Origin: Boswellia sacra
Lineage: Eukaryota > Streptophyta > Magnoliopsida > Sapindales > Burseraceae
DNA length: 64,000 bases
Direction of reading: 5' to 3'
NCBI GenBank assembly: GCA_013180625.2
Contig: SNVD02006955.1
Coordinates: 620,001-684,000, forward strand
This document shows, in pieces, positions 46,101 through 61,719 of the stretch; the first letter of the stretch is position 1, and every line of letters begins with the position of its first letter. Below the pieces are notes generated by a model, which was not told the DNA's origin, did no database searches, and was given only the letters and a program-made list of their open reading frames with translations. Made by a program: the position numbers and the translations under genes.

Positions 46101-48781
46101 AAATGTATCATAATTCCCTTTGTATGCATTCAGTTTCTGCCCTTGTAGATGAAGAATATCTGTGACCACCTGAAAGTAATAAAGAATTACAAACTACAAA
46201 GATAAATATATTACTCATATATGTGAATATTTATTATCTCCTGAATGAGAAAGAAGTTCTGCAAAAGTGTACCGTGTTTAAAAATTCTCTAGCATGAGAA
46301 ACAACAATAAATGTTTTTGGCCATTTTGTAAGGTAAGCTTCCAGCCATAGGACAGCATGAAGATCAAGATGATTCTGCAAAAATAAATACATAAGTTTTT
46401 CTTATATATATAACTATTTCTACACAGCACATTATAAAGTGTTCATGAAACACACCGTAGGCTCATCAAGTAGCAACAAATCAGGCTCTATAAACAGTGC
46501 ACGAGCTAGAGCAATTCGCATTCGCCACCCTCCAGAAAATGTTTTTGTTGGCTTCCGCTGCATTTCTGGTGAGAAACTGAGGCCCTGCAAAGGACAATAA
46601 TAAAGATTAAGGTGCAGCTAAACGAAACTAGGTCAAGTGGCTCCAGATGCATGGCACAGAAGACAGATATCGGATAACCATTCATCAATATTTACCCAAA
46701 TTTTTCACCCAACCAATTAAACTTTGGCATGTTCCATCTAGCAACAGGCAGTATTTTTTATCATAAGAAGAATATTAAAGAACATTTATGATAAAAAAGA
46801 AAGTTTATTAGAAATGATGGCAATTTCATAGTTTGAGGAATTATAATGTAAATTAAGTACAGATTAGGTTCTAGTGGGCTATTGCTGAGATTTTGTTCAG
46901 CAATCCATTGGTTGACACCCCTACCCCTCCAACTTCTCCGTCATTCTCACCTGACTCTTCTCTTCACATTAGACCATAGCTAGAATTTCTTCTTTCCATT
47001 TCAATTGTAAACAGAACCTTAAATCATGTTTTCCATAGTAAGCTGGTCAGTTAACTTTCTGGTAAGAGACCAAAGCCAGTTCCAATGGTGCCAACATGTA
47101 TCAGTGGCGAAGGCATCTTAATATCTTATTTCATGCCCAAGTCAGGTAAGCATCATTCGTTCAGCAAAAACACTAAAGATCTGAGAACCTACCGCAAGAA
47201 TGGAAGCTGCACGTGCTTCTGCAGAATAAGCATCAATGACATCAAGTCTCTTGTATATTTGCTCAAGCCTTTCAGAAATAGCATCTTTGTCAACTGAACC
47301 ATTGCTTTTTTCAGTTTCACCCTCAAACTCCAATTCTCTCTTAAAAAACAATCATTAAAACAGTCAGTAAAATCACTAGAAAGGCATATAGACTAAAGAC
47401 AACACCGAAAATTAAAGTAAAATAGGAAAAAAATATCTGCAATAGAACAGTAATTTTTTTCAACCTGTAGAGCAAGCAGGCTTGCTTCTTCTTCTAAGAG
47501 CTGAGTCCTTTCTATATCAGAGTTAAGAACGCATTGCAAGGCACTTGTATCATCTCCTACAACTTCTTGCTCAACATGTAATATCTGGCAATTTGGAGGA
47601 ATACCATCAATAGCGTGCATGGCCATGTGTCTGAGGAAAGTTGTTTTCCCCGTACCGTTCCTTCCAACAAGACCTGCATATAAATTGCAATGTGGCATTA
47701 CAAACCAACTATAAGCATGTGGAACTTTTAACAGTTATCTTCCACAATTAAAATTTTTCTTGTCCATTTCCTCTTGGGAGCAGAACATAGTAGTCATGTA
47801 AAAATGGGTTTTTGTGGGGTGCGGGGGTGCAGGGGGTGTGGGGTGGGGTTTGGTGGTGGGGTTGGGAGGGTGGGGGTGCTGCAGGGGTGGCGAAGGCGAA
47901 CCTACCATAATGCCTTCCAAAAGATAGTGTGACAGAACCGTCTACAATGAGATCACGTCCACCCACAGAAACATTGAAGTTCTCCATATGTATATCCTTC
48001 ACAGCCGGGCCACCAAGCCTATCGTGATTAACACATATGGCAGGCATTCCAGCCCTAGCTGCTTCCATTTCAGCCAGATGCATTTGGTATTGCGCCTGCA
48101 AAATCAGATAATAACAAAATTCCAACCAAATTGGATCAGGTTCAGGGTTTGTGATACATTAAGAAATATCAAGCTATTTCTACCACTTAAAGGTCTAAAT
48201 TGTGCTACCTACCATTTAAATTCTTATACCAAATTGATGTTGAAATGTTTATGAATCACAGTGTTTTACCTCTCTTTGGCGTTCCTCTTTTCTCTTTCGC
48301 CTCTCCAACTTGGCTCGATCACGTTCAGACAAAATGGGGCCATCCTGAACCTCAGGCTTCTTCTTGGGAACCTCCTCATCCATTCCATCATTCATTCTCA
48401 CGGGCGTGGAGAGGCTGCGCACAGTTGGTTTCGGTTTCGCCAAACCATGCTTCCCGAACTTCTCAGACAGTTTACTACAAACCTATAATAAAAATTTCCA
48501 CAAGGTATCTTCACACTAAGATCAATAATTTAAAAAAAAAATCTAGTTCAGTTGAATAAGGGAAACATTGAGCTGACCAGACGGCATTCGTCGAAGTCGG
48601 TGACGCATTCGGCGCCGACGAGGAGCTCGCCGATGGCTTCGAAAGCGCCCTCGCCTTCCTCGCCGAAATCGAAGTCCTCATCTGCGAGGACGTTGACAAT
48701 GTACTCAATAATCGGCTGGTCCACGTCGAGGGCTCTCCGCCCCAGCACCTCGTGCACCACTGAGCTAGCAACTTCCGTCAT
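43118..48781 (-). CDS. ABCF3: ABC transporter F family member 3 (GCN20-like)
   Basis: This is a soluble twin-ATPase ABC protein of the GCN20 group, which in yeast works with GCN1 on ribosomes in GCN2 signalling; the plant member is linked to translation control and defence. Eighteen exons (48578-48781, 48270-48482, 47906-48095, 47465-47673, 47193-47339, 46456-46584, 46273-46374, 46023-46169, 45864-45926, 45706-45752, 45527-45586, 45128-45210, 44764-44858, 44410-44496, 43921-44008, 43574-43659, 43328-43390, 43118-43240) join to 711 residues, the expected length. The start [17 protein letters not shown] matches the family; an upstream GTG frame is not used. Walker [10 protein letters not shown] and GPNGIGKST. 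Signatures: FSGGWRMR and LSGGQKSR. Walker [13 protein letters not shown] and [13 protein letters not shown] charged linker follows the first cassette. No membrane spans, as usual for ABCF. I recall At1g64550 as the relative. Confidence 0.95.
47803..47893. other. C-rich tract in ABCF3 intron 3 (G-rich on plus strand)
   Basis: The start of the intron after exon 3 is nearly pure C with A and T on the transcribed-sense (minus) strand. On the plus strand it reads gtggggtgcgggggtgcagg and gttgggagggtgggggtgct. Many G runs of 3-5 allow quadruplex folding of the plus (template) strand. The rest of this gene's introns are AT-rich, so the tract is unusual. Confidence 0.8.
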
Positions 48782-49114
48782 CTGGCCCACCCAATACTAA
48801 CTACTCTAAACGAGAAGAAGGTAGTGAAAGGGTTGGGTTTGTTTGGGGATCAGACACTGAATTTGTTCACAAGATTAAACAACAGCCGCGCACCTTGCGG
48901 TTTTCTGAAATGAGGGAGAAGAAGCGAGTATTGTATCGCTAGGGGTGGCTCAATCCGGGCGGTTTCGTCCGGTTCACATTGTAAAATTGAACCCATTTGA
49001 TTAAAAATTTGAACCGATCGGTTCAGTTTAATTTGAATGAACCGAATCGGTGTCATTCTTTCTTTCTTTTAATGGTAAATGCTATAGACATCCCCAAGGT
49101 TTTCAGAAACCGCT

Positions 49115-49233
49115 AGCCACTCTAGATTTTCAAATTTTGCCTATGGCATTTTTTTTATTTGACCCCGTCTCACAGCCACTCCAGATTTCCGAATTTTGCC
49201 TGCGAGATATTTTTTTATTTGACCCCTTTGAGG
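49115..49233. repeat. Two-copy tandem repeat, period 59 bp
   Basis: agccactctagattttcaaa at 49115 recurs as agccactccagatttccgaa at 49174; both continue with ttttgcct, a T-run and tttatttgacccc. Confidence 0.85.
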
Positions 49234-49339
49234 TCCCTTATCTAAATCTAATTCACTTTTCATTTTAATTATTTGTAACCTCTTTTACATATAAGTAGAT
49301 ATGGATATCCTTATTATTATTAAAATATAGAATATCATT

Positions 49340-49640
49340 TTTATATAGCGTACGATATAATCGTACAAATTGTATGATAGAGTTGTGTCAAATTTTTGAA
49401 TCCTATAATTCTGTACAACTTAATTGTAAACTTGCATGATGAAGTAGTACAAAATTCCTCAAGCCTTTTTTTTTGTACGATGGGGATGGGGTCGTGAAGT
49501 TGCACAATATAATCGTATGATATAATAACTATATTTGTAATGTTGTTGATAATTATTTTATAAGATAGTCGTGCAACATATAAAATAGAGTTGTACAAAA
49601 CACTCAAGACCTATATTTTGTATGACTCTATGATACAATT
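49340..49640. repeat. Degenerate repeat cluster with self-complementary motifs
   Basis: Variants of gat(ga)gagttgtacaaaa followed by ctcaag(a)cc occur at about 49375, 49435 and 49585, interleaved with palindromes such as tacgatataatcgta (about 49349). The pattern suggests a decayed transposon with repeated internal units. Confidence 0.45.
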
Positions 49641-50137
49641 ATACAATTATGTTATATAAAAATTATACATGTTATCTAATTTTATTATTTTTAAAATTAT
49701 TAAAGATATTTTTACACTTTTTTTTGTTCAAAAGGGGTTAAAAACTTAAATGAAAAAAGGGCGTTAAATTAGTTCAGTGCATGACCTAAGGAGGGTACTT
49801 TCGTCATTTGACGATGACACCTCCGCTGGTGTTAAATTGAATTTTTGACAAAATAATCTCGAACTTCAGTGTAAATATCAAAATGAACATCACATTAACA
49901 TTAACTTGACCAAGAAAAGAACTAGCCATTTCATTTGATATATTCGTTTGACGAAGAAGATCAAAACAAACGAGTCATTTGATTTTAATTTTCACGGTTC
50001 CGTTCGATTTCCATCCCAGTTTGACACGTCAACAAAATATTTTAATTTCCTTGCAAACGTGTCAAATCAAAATTTTCCATAACCCGTCCAAGGATTCTGG
50101 CGCCTTAACCACGTTAAAAGCGCCTTTTTGGGTGTCA

Positions 50138-50145
50138 TATAAAAG
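50138..50145 (+). promoter_or_regulatory. TATA box of NAD+ synthase
   Basis: tataaaag lies about 220 bp before the ATG in a GC-richer segment; a start of transcription near 50170 would leave a leader of roughly 200 bases. Inferred from position and match only. Confidence 0.5.
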
Positions 50146-50365
50146 GCAACGGAGCCAAAGAGTCCAATTCGTAGGTTCCAAACACAAGGCCACCAACAGT
50201 CACTGCTCTCAACCTCGTTAATTCAAGCCACCACCGCACAAAAATTTAGAATAATCCGATTTTTCGATTACTTTCTTAATTTATTTTTGGCACGAAAAGA
50301 AATTGTTCGAATCAAATTTAAGAGTGCGAAGATTTTGAACGACGACTGCGTTGTGGAATTTGAAG

Positions 50366-53300
50366 ATGAGGCTGCTAAAGGTCGCGACTTGTAACTTGAA
50401 CCAGTGGGCGATGGACTTCGATTGTAATTTGAAGAACATAAAGGAATCGATAGCTAGAGCTAAAGAAGCCGGAGCCGTGATTCGGCTCGGTCCTGAGCTT
50501 GAAATCACTGGCTATGGCTGTGAAGACCACTTCCTGGAACTGGACACCGTCAACCACGCGTGAGTGGATTGATTGTTAATTTTTTAAAATGGTTTTATCG
50601 ATAGAGATTGAGTTAGTTAATTCTGTTGTTTTCAGGATTTTGAATACGGTTTATTGACGAGTCTTTAATGGTTTTATTGGTGGAAATGTTATGTTAAGCG
50701 TTTCGATATGAGTACATTGTGAGGTTAGTTATGATTGAAGTGTTTTGCTTGCAGATGGGAGTGCTTGAAAGAGATACTGGTTGGTGATTGGACGGATGGG
50801 ATCTTATGCAGCATAGGAATGCCTGTGATTAAAGGATCAGAGCGTTACAATTGTCAAGTTATGTGTTTGAACAGGAAAATTGTCATGATTCGCCCTAAAT
50901 TGTGGCTTGCAAATGATGGGAATTACAGGGAGCTTCGATGGTTTACGGCTTGGAAGCAAAAAGACCAGCTTGTTGACTTCCAGCTCCCCAGTGAAATTTC
51001 GGAGGCTCTGTCACAGAAATCAGCACCTTTTGGTTATGGATTCATCCAGTTTTTAGACACGTAAGCAAAAACTTAATGGTTCTGCTTCTTGTGACAAATT
51101 TGTGAAGTTTGTGATTTAGTAGTATTTTATTTTTGTTAGAGCTGTTGCGGCCGAAATTTGTGAAGAGCTTTTTACTCCTATTCCTCCTCATGCTGACCTT
51201 GCGTTGAATGGAGTTGAAGTGTTTATGAATGCCAGTGGTAGTCATCACCAATTAAGAAAGCTTGATTATCGTATTCGTTCTTTTATAAGTGCCACTCATT
51301 CTCGTGGAGGGTTATACATGTACAGTAATCAACAGGGATGTGATGGTGGCCGCCTTTATTTTGGTATATAACATACTCTAGTCTTGATGGGTTAGATATG
51401 CTGCTTAGTTTATGTATTTTTTTGCTTAGTATAATAGTATGAAGTAACTAAATACTTCGTTCTCTACATACATGTCACTGTTCTGTCGTGCTATCAGAAT
51501 GTACATGTAGAGGATTTTGCCTGCTGTAATGGAGGTGTAAATTTACTCTTTGCAGATGGATGTTCTTGTGTGGTGGTAAATGGAGATATGATTGCTCAGG
51601 GCTCACAATTTTCATTGAAGGATGTGGAGGTGGTGGTTGCCCAAGTAGATCTAGATGCGGTATGCTATGATGTTGCAATACTTAGTGTTCAATTGTGTAT
51701 GCTGTTGCAATAATAATTTGACATTTTGTGTTCTATTAAAAGGAAAAAAAAATAAAACAAAATATGGCTGTAGTTGATTTCTTTACTTGTTCTTTCAATT
51801 CAGGTTGCTAGCCTAAGAGGGTCTATAAGTAGTTTTCAGGAGCAAGCAAGTTGCAAGACCAGAATATCATCTGTAGCAGTGCCATACAGTCTTTGTCAAT
51901 CATTTAACCTGAAAATGTCACTTTCCAGCCCACTGAAGGTCAGTTTCTGGTTAAGTAAGCACTTTTAAAGTCAACATGATATGATCTTAAAACTAAATTT
52001 TTTGTTTATCAATATTTTTCTTTATTTCTTAACAATGCATGAGCTCTGGAGCTATTATGTTAAATCTTTCAAACATAAAAAAGTAGCTTTTTTTGCTGGT
52101 AGTTGTTGGAAGTTTTAAAACCTCCTACAGTTTTTGAACTAAATGTGTACTTTTTGACCAGTAGATTTTGGTTCAAAGTTTCCACGCTTTCTGTTGGTTG
52201 ATGTCCTTACAAAGATGGGAATATGGCTTATCGTTAATGTATTAATCCCCTCTAAATATGCCTGTTAAAGAAATCTAGATCTGACCTTCACTGTGGCTTC
52301 TAAACAAATTGTCTTCAAGTTAATCACTAATAATGACCAAGCAGCTCGCTAGAAGCTTTATTGAGTTGACTATAACTGTGTGCAATTTGGCGTGGATCTG
52401 CTTATTTGTGAGAAATTTATTGAACCATGGAGCTTTGTAGAAAATATTTGTCTTTGATGCCTTACCCATCATTTTGTAATTGCAGATCCTGTATCACTCA
52501 CCTGAGGAGGAAATAGCCTTTGGGCCTGGTTGCTGGCTATGGGACTATTTAAGAAGAAGCGGAGCTTCTGGTTTCTTGCTTCCTCTTTCTGGTGGAGCAG
52601 ATAGCTCCTCAGTGGCTGCTATTGTTGGCTGCATGTGCCAACTTGTTGTAAAAGGTCAGTTTTGCTGGATCTTTTGTGTGTAAACTGTCCATATCTCACC
52701 ATGATTAGCCAGCACTTTAATTCGTCCAGGCGTTCCTATTTAAGTTGTATGAGGAATAGTTGTTTCTGGGTGATGTGGGCTCAGTCAAATTTCCTTTGAT
52801 TTCTTTCATTTGTTTTCCGAGCTTTACTACCCTATCGGATTGTAGTCATGTATAAGGATTCTTACTAAGTGTAGTTTAGTCCATCCAATGGGTTGAATGA
52901 ATCAAAGATGACGCATCGGGTGGATAGAGTCGGAAAAGAATGGGAATATGAACCATTAGGAACTAAGTAGGATGGCTTGATTCAATCTACTTTGGTTTGC
53001 AGCAGCTTTGGGGCAACTTTTAGCTGATACCTGATATTTCTTATGAATCCTTTTTCCCCGTCCCATCTTCTAGCATAAGTTCTATTGTGCAACTGTAGGA
53101 CAAACAGATCTTTCCTCATTTCATGAACACAAACAAAGATTTATGTCTGTCATTTTTTGATTATCGTTCATTTTGCTTTGCATGCAGAAATTGCAAATGG
53201 GGATGAACACGTCAAAGCTGATGCTATACGAATTGGACACTATACTAATGGACAGTTTCCTACTGACAGCAGAGAGTTTGCTAAACGCATTTTTTATACA

Positions 53301-55639
53301 GTCTATATGGGTTCTGAAAACAGGTGGGTACATGTATACAAAGTTTTCCTTTTATTGCCTATTGTCACACTAGCAGTGATGCTATGATTACTTTTTTTGA
53401 AAGTCACTCTATCTTGTACTAACATCGAGAGCCTAGCTCACTTAAAGAGATTTAAGTCCCTTATCCAATCTATAAAAGCCATAACGATTCTAGACATGGG
53501 AAGTCACATTATACAAAGAAGTTAATTGATTATCAAGTAAAGTTATCTTGAGCTTTGAGATTATTTGGAATTTCACTCATACAGAATTTGCTTTTAAGGC
53601 GGTGAATTAACAGGTTTTACTTTTTGCAGTTCTAAAGAAACGAAGATGCGAGCGAAGAAGCTAGCAGATGAGATTGGCTCATGGCATCTTGATGTTTGCA
53701 TAGATAGCGTTGTTTCTGCACTTCTATCTTTGTTTCAAACACTTACTGGAAAGCGACCACGTTATAAGGTAAAGAGGAATCTACTTCTGATTTCAAAATA
53801 AAAGTTCTTCTTAAAATTTGATTGACAGTTGGCGCCTTGTGATGGCTGGGTCAGCCGGGATTTATTGCAATCATGGTAATCAGTGTGTGCCTTTGAAATT
53901 ATTCTATAATCTGGTTTCATTTCACAGATAGATGGGGGATCTAATATTGAGAACCTGGGATTGCAAAATATTCAAGCTCGAATCAGAATGGTGCTGGCAT
54001 TTATGTTGGCATCACTGTTGCCTTGGGTTCATAATAAACCAGGATTTTATCTTGTTCTGGGTAGTTCTAATGTTGATGAAGGCTTGCGAGGTTACCTAAC
54101 AAAGGTATTTCATTTCAAAATATTAGAAGCCCAGTATTGTGTGATTGTGTTACTTTATTTCATTTTTCTAAAGGAAACCATTTTGTTAGAAAAATATGTT
54201 ACTTTTCTAATCTTAATTATGCATAGAATAGGTTTAGTAAAGTTCTTGTTTTTGTTTGTTATTTGTTTCATTGTGTTCTTTCATTCTCAAGTTCCTGTCA
54301 AGCAGCTAAAATGTATATATAACTTAGTGTTGAGGGTTCCCATCTTTATTGTGATATTACAGTTATAGTTTATCTGTATTAAGAAGTTGAGTATCTGAAC
54401 TTACTGTTAATCTCTGTTTCAGTACGATTGCAGCTCAGCAGATATAAATCCCATTGGAAGCATAAGCAAGCAGGATTTACGACAATTTTTACGATGGGCT
54501 GCAACCCATCTTGGTTACTCATCCTTAGCAGAAATTGAAGCAGCTCCACCAACTGCTGAATTGGAGCCTATACGTTCAAACTACAGCCAAGTATAATCTC
54601 AAAAAACCTTTCACCATATTTTTCCTGGTTCCTTACGGATATGCTTTTTGTGATCTCTCTCTTCTGGAAGAAACTGATATTATATGAGATCCCTGGATCA
54701 GGTTATACATATCAGCTAAGAATATCAAAATAGGCTTACTAATCTGGTAGTCATTTCCATGCTCTGGCAAGCTTATGACATTAATTTCCACTAATATTTG
54801 ATTCTTTTTTATTTTAACATCCTGACTGGCATATGCCATCACTTTGATTATGTGCATCAGTTCTTGAAAGTTTCTAGATGTTTTTATTATTTGTCTTTCT
54901 TTTTCTTTCCCTGCCCCCCTGCAATCTATTGCAAATAAAATATGTTCACTATATAAATAGTGAGTATAATATTAAATTCTGCATGAAACAGCTGGATGAA
55001 GTAGACATGGGAATGACATACGAGGAACTCTCAGTTTATGGAAGGCTGAGAAAAATTTTTCGTTGTGGTCCCGTGTCAATGTTCAAGGTTTGATGTTGAA
55101 CTCCTAAATATGTTCATAATGCCCCCGGTTTTTGCTCGTCAGGAACTCATCTTCTTCATGATTTTTTGCTTGTCACAGAATCTCTGCTACAGATGGGGTT
55201 CAAAATTAACTCCATCAGAGGTGGCTGAGAAAGTTAAACACTTCTTCAAGTACTATTCCATTAATCGACACAAAATGACCGTGTTAACTCCCTCGTATCA
55301 TGCTGAGGTATATATACATGAACTTGCCGACAACCAAGTAGATTGTTTTCCTAGCATTAAGTAGAATTTTTCTTTCCCAAATCAATGAAAAAATTAAATT
55401 ATCTGACTTTAATGCAGAGTTATTCCCCAGAGGATAACAGGTTTGATCTTCGACAATTTCTATACAATGTAAGGTGGCCATACCAATTCCGCAAGATCGA
55501 TGAGCTTGTTAAGGAGCTAGATGGCGAGAAAATTCCTTTCAAAGAATCTAGTGACCATGAAAAGGTGAATGCTACATCAGATGTAGGCGGAATGGGAGTT
55601 GTAGCAGCAGGCTCTGGCAACCCCAAGGCTGGCTATTAG
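50366..55639 (+). CDS. Glutamine-dependent NAD+ synthase
   Basis: It catalyses the last step of NAD+ synthesis, amidating nicotinic acid adenine dinucleotide with ATP and ammonia from glutamine, in the cytosol. Thirteen exons (50366-50559, 50755-51060, 51140-51363, 51556-51659, 51804-51938, 52486-52654, 53188-53323, 53630-53768, 53928-54104, 54423-54590, 54992-55087, 55179-55307, 55418-55639) join to 732 residues, the usual size. The N-terminal nitrilase-type glutaminase (to about residue 280) shows the Glu ([15 protein letters not shown]), Lys ([10 protein letters not shown]) and Cys ([11 protein letters not shown]) catalytic regions. The C-terminal synthetase carries the PP-loop [11 protein letters not shown] and the [13 protein letters not shown] segment. 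The start [14 protein letters not shown] matches the family; an upstream in-frame GTG is not needed. It is divergent from ABCF3 and convergent with BiP. All introns are GT-AG. Confidence 0.96.
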
Positions 55640-57192
55640 TTCAAAAGAAAGCGTTAGTTGAGTTTATTGGTTGCAGATGAATAAGTCTTAAGTAATTTAT
55701 TTTTCTTTTCAAGTTAAATTGTGTAACCAAATTAGTGGAATAGAAGGTCCATCGATTGGTTTCAATGAGTAGACGCAAGTCCTAGCAAGAGTTTATCAGC
55801 TTCAACTCTGAGTTTAATTGTATATTTCATCATTGATTCCAACATAAAAGACTTGCGTTATCTGAATATAATGTGACGTAGCAGGATACTAACAGGAGAT
55901 TGGAAGCATAAAAGATTCACGTTATCTGAATATAATGTGACAAACCAGGGTGGTATTGAAAATGTTAACAGGTACTTTGCATGTTAAAACGTTTGTTTCA
56001 CATTGGAAGTCCTGCTCTACTAAAGCCTAAAAGACAATTGTAAATTAAAAGAAAAAAAAATTTAATGTTTAATAAATATGTAACGATAGCTAATCGATGA
56101 GTTTTTTTGAGTTTTAATAAAATCTATAATTTTTTTAATAGCTTAGTAATTGTTGAGTTAGTTTGTTTGATAACTCACATGTTTTTTGTCATCAGTATCT
56201 AGAAACTCCTTCTGGCTCGTTTCTTTTCTTGTCTTGAGCTTCAATAAAAAGCATTTTCTTAGTTTTCCATAGCATTGTTTCATCTATTCCAATTTTATGG
56301 AAAATAAAAGTAAAAATTGCGAATAACAGGACGCTAACGAAGTGCTGAGGAGAAGGATAGAGATACAGCAAAGAATGGAGCCAAGGGTACCTAACAACGT
56401 ACTCGGATCACACTTACGAGAGTTCTTATAATTTATTAACTAGTAAACTACTTTATGAAAGAGGAAATATTACAATTGAACCGCTTGATTATGTTATTTT
56501 CTATTATTTAAATAGTTGTATAATTGATGTGGCATTTGAAGGAAAGAGCTGTAAATTTTCACTAATAACCCTATATTAAAATACAATAAATATAAAAAAA
56601 CTTCTGAAAATCCATCTCTTTGATACACGAACACTAAATTTGATTAGACAGTTTAAAACTTGAAATCCTCGAATGGGAGAAAGATATACCTAAAAAATGA
56701 TTATCTGTTGCAATGAAGAGATAGAAACACTTGGTCTACAAATTTTAATGAACGATGGAACCGCAACACCTGGTATCCACCAGTGGCATGTGGCAATGCA
56801 ACGCCTGGGATTGGAATGTGATAACATAGAAGCTTCTTTCAATCGAGTTCAACAAGCTCCAGGACGACTAAGGAAATAGAATTCAGGCAATTAATCAGAG
56901 ACCAATTTGAGCTGGCTTGCACATCTCTCAATTCAAAATACTACAATCATGAAAAGGGACTCAGAATTGGAAAGGAAAAAAAGTTGTTTAATCAATATTC
57001 ATGCATATACTAGTAAAAATAAGAAAGGATCTCTTAGAAATATCTTCACATCCAAAAAAACAAGCGAAGGGGATTTTATTCTCCCTTGACTTCTACCATC
57101 AGAAAAATTACAGTAAGTTCTCTCTCACATCACCTAGCCTATTTTTTCTCATTTTCACTTGGCAGTGGATCGATCAAGGTAAAAGAAGAATT
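55640..57192. other. Convergent intergenic region between NAD+ synthase and BiP
   Basis: It holds both 3' ends. A two-copy direct repeat lies at 55843-55949. An open frame at 56697-56879 (+) has no recognisable domain and AT-rich surroundings, so it is not called. Confidence 0.6.
55843..55949. repeat. Two-copy direct repeat, period 64 bp
   Basis: cataaaagacttgcgttatc and cataaaagattcacgttatc begin two 43-bp units that share tgaatataatgtgac. They lie in the 3' flank of the NAD+ synthase gene. Confidence 0.8.
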
Positions 57193-60344
<3,152 letters not shown>

Positions 60345-60487
60345 CGCGCGTCAGGCTCTGCCTCCTTCTCTACCTCTCTCGAGAAGAGAATCTAATATAG
60401 CTTTGTTCGTTTAGTTAGAAATGTGTTTTTGTTTCTGTTTTCGAAAGGCTCTGAGTTTGAGTCGAATATCGCGCGTGATGGAGTGAG

Positions 60488-60496
60488 CCTTTTATA
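60488..60496 (-). promoter_or_regulatory. TATA box of BiP
   Basis: On the minus strand ctctataaaaggctc gives a strong TATAAAA about 145 bp before the ATG and 80 bp downstream of the P-UPRE, the expected order and spacing for an inducible chaperone promoter. Confidence 0.75.
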
Positions 60497-60571
60497 GAGC
60501 GATGATATAACGTGCAAGGAGGTGCACGTTGTTCACTCGATGGAAGTGCAACGCGAGAACATGTCACCGTT

Positions 60572-60587
60572 GATGACGTGGACCAAT
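60572..60587 (-). promoter_or_regulatory. Plant unfolded-protein-response element (P-UPRE/ERSE-II)
   Basis: The minus strand reads ATTGGTCCACGTCATC, which I recognise as the plant P-UPRE; its first 11 bases also fit ERSE-II (ATTGG-N-CCACG). bZIP factors of the bZIP28/bZIP60 type, with NF-Y on the CCAAT half, are the known binders. It lies about 230 bp upstream of the BiP ATG. A second CCAAT (on the plus strand at about 60613) lies just beyond. Confidence 0.9.
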
Positions 60588-61277
60588 GAACTTTGAGAGA
60601 CGGATAGGCTGAGCCAATGAAATTAGATCTTGTGTTGGGATGATCCTGGCCGTTTGTCTTCCAGATCTTCGCAAGTCCGCTTACTTTTTCTACCTACTCT
60701 TTTGGGCCTCAAATAAACCCATGGACTTCAACGTCAAATCTACCGTCAAACGATTCATTCTCCAAGTGACACTTGCGACACGATGCGATGCAGGTAGCGT
60801 ACTCTATTACAAGTTAATATATGGATTACTATGAACAATTCTGTGTATTTACACTAATGCCCTTATGTGAAATTACGTTAAATTATAAATTTAAAAACTT
60901 AATCAATAATATTAATATCAAGCTCACAATCTAAAATATAAAATATATATAACATGATATGATAATTTAAGTAATAAAATCTTAATATAGATATAACTTT
61001 TTCAATCATTTTTTATTTTACCTTCTCTAATAAATTTTTATCATATAACTCATATATTAAATTATAAATTTTTTTATTGTATTTGAATTATAAAGCGAAC
61101 ACAACCTAAACTCAAATTTAATCGTTATATTTAACTTAGATTAATGTTAATACCAACTAACTATATTTTATTAAATGTAACGATTGAAAGTGTTAATTTT
61201 TAAATACTTTTGACTAAAGTTTGCAAACCCAAAACTCATGTATATTTATGTCATACAAATGATAGACTGTAAGGGTG

Positions 61278-61442
61278 TGTTCTTTTATGAATCCAGTATT
61301 TTTGTTTTCAATTGAATTTAGAAATATGTGGCTGATTTTGAATTATTTTGAATTTTGAAAAGAATATGTGGTTGAAATTGAATATAAATTGCATTGGAAA
61401 ATATGCAACACAGAAAACATGATTTGGAAACAAGAAAGAACA
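61278..61442 (+). mobile_element. MITE family copy B (165 bp)
   Basis: It starts tgttcttttatgaatccag exactly like copy A at 7574 and has the same length and internal sequence. Its right end (aaacaagaaagaaca) is less well kept, so its terminal inverted repeat is imperfect. No target duplication is obvious by eye. Confidence 0.8.
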
Positions 61443-61719
61443 GAACCTTAAGTACCACGAAGCTGAAATGTGCAGAACGGCAACACTTAATCTGCATTTA
61501 ACATGAGATTCAAGCTCAATCTGCAAATTGAACATGGCTTTTGTAAATTTCGATCCAGTCGCATACATATGATATTCTTTTTTTTTTGATATTTCAAATA
61601 ATTATATTATTCATACCGGTAAATTTTAATAACTTGTTTTGCATATGTAGAGAAACGCGGTCGTCAAGGATGTAACAAATTGTGTATTTCAACATATGCG
61701 GGCTTTTATTATAAAACCA

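Larger units (their letters stand above)
48782..50365. other. Divergent promoter region between ABCF3 and NAD+ synthase
   Basis: The two genes point away from each other across 1.58 kb. The region contains a gaaccgatcggttc palindrome (about 49011-49024) in a segment rich in ccggtt-type motifs, a two-copy tandem repeat (49115-49233), a cluster of tacgat/ttgtac-type repeats (49340-49640) and the NAD+ synthase TATA box. No gene is supported. Confidence 0.6.

Noticed and set aside
48548..48790. Upstream start (GTG) giving MGQ before the ABCF3 protein
   Set aside because: The ATG at 48781 gives the family N-terminus MTEVASS; GTG is not a usual plant nuclear start.
56697..56879. 60-codon plus-strand frame between NAD+ synthase and BiP
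   Set aside because: No homology recognised and no supporting exon or promoter signal; treated as chance.
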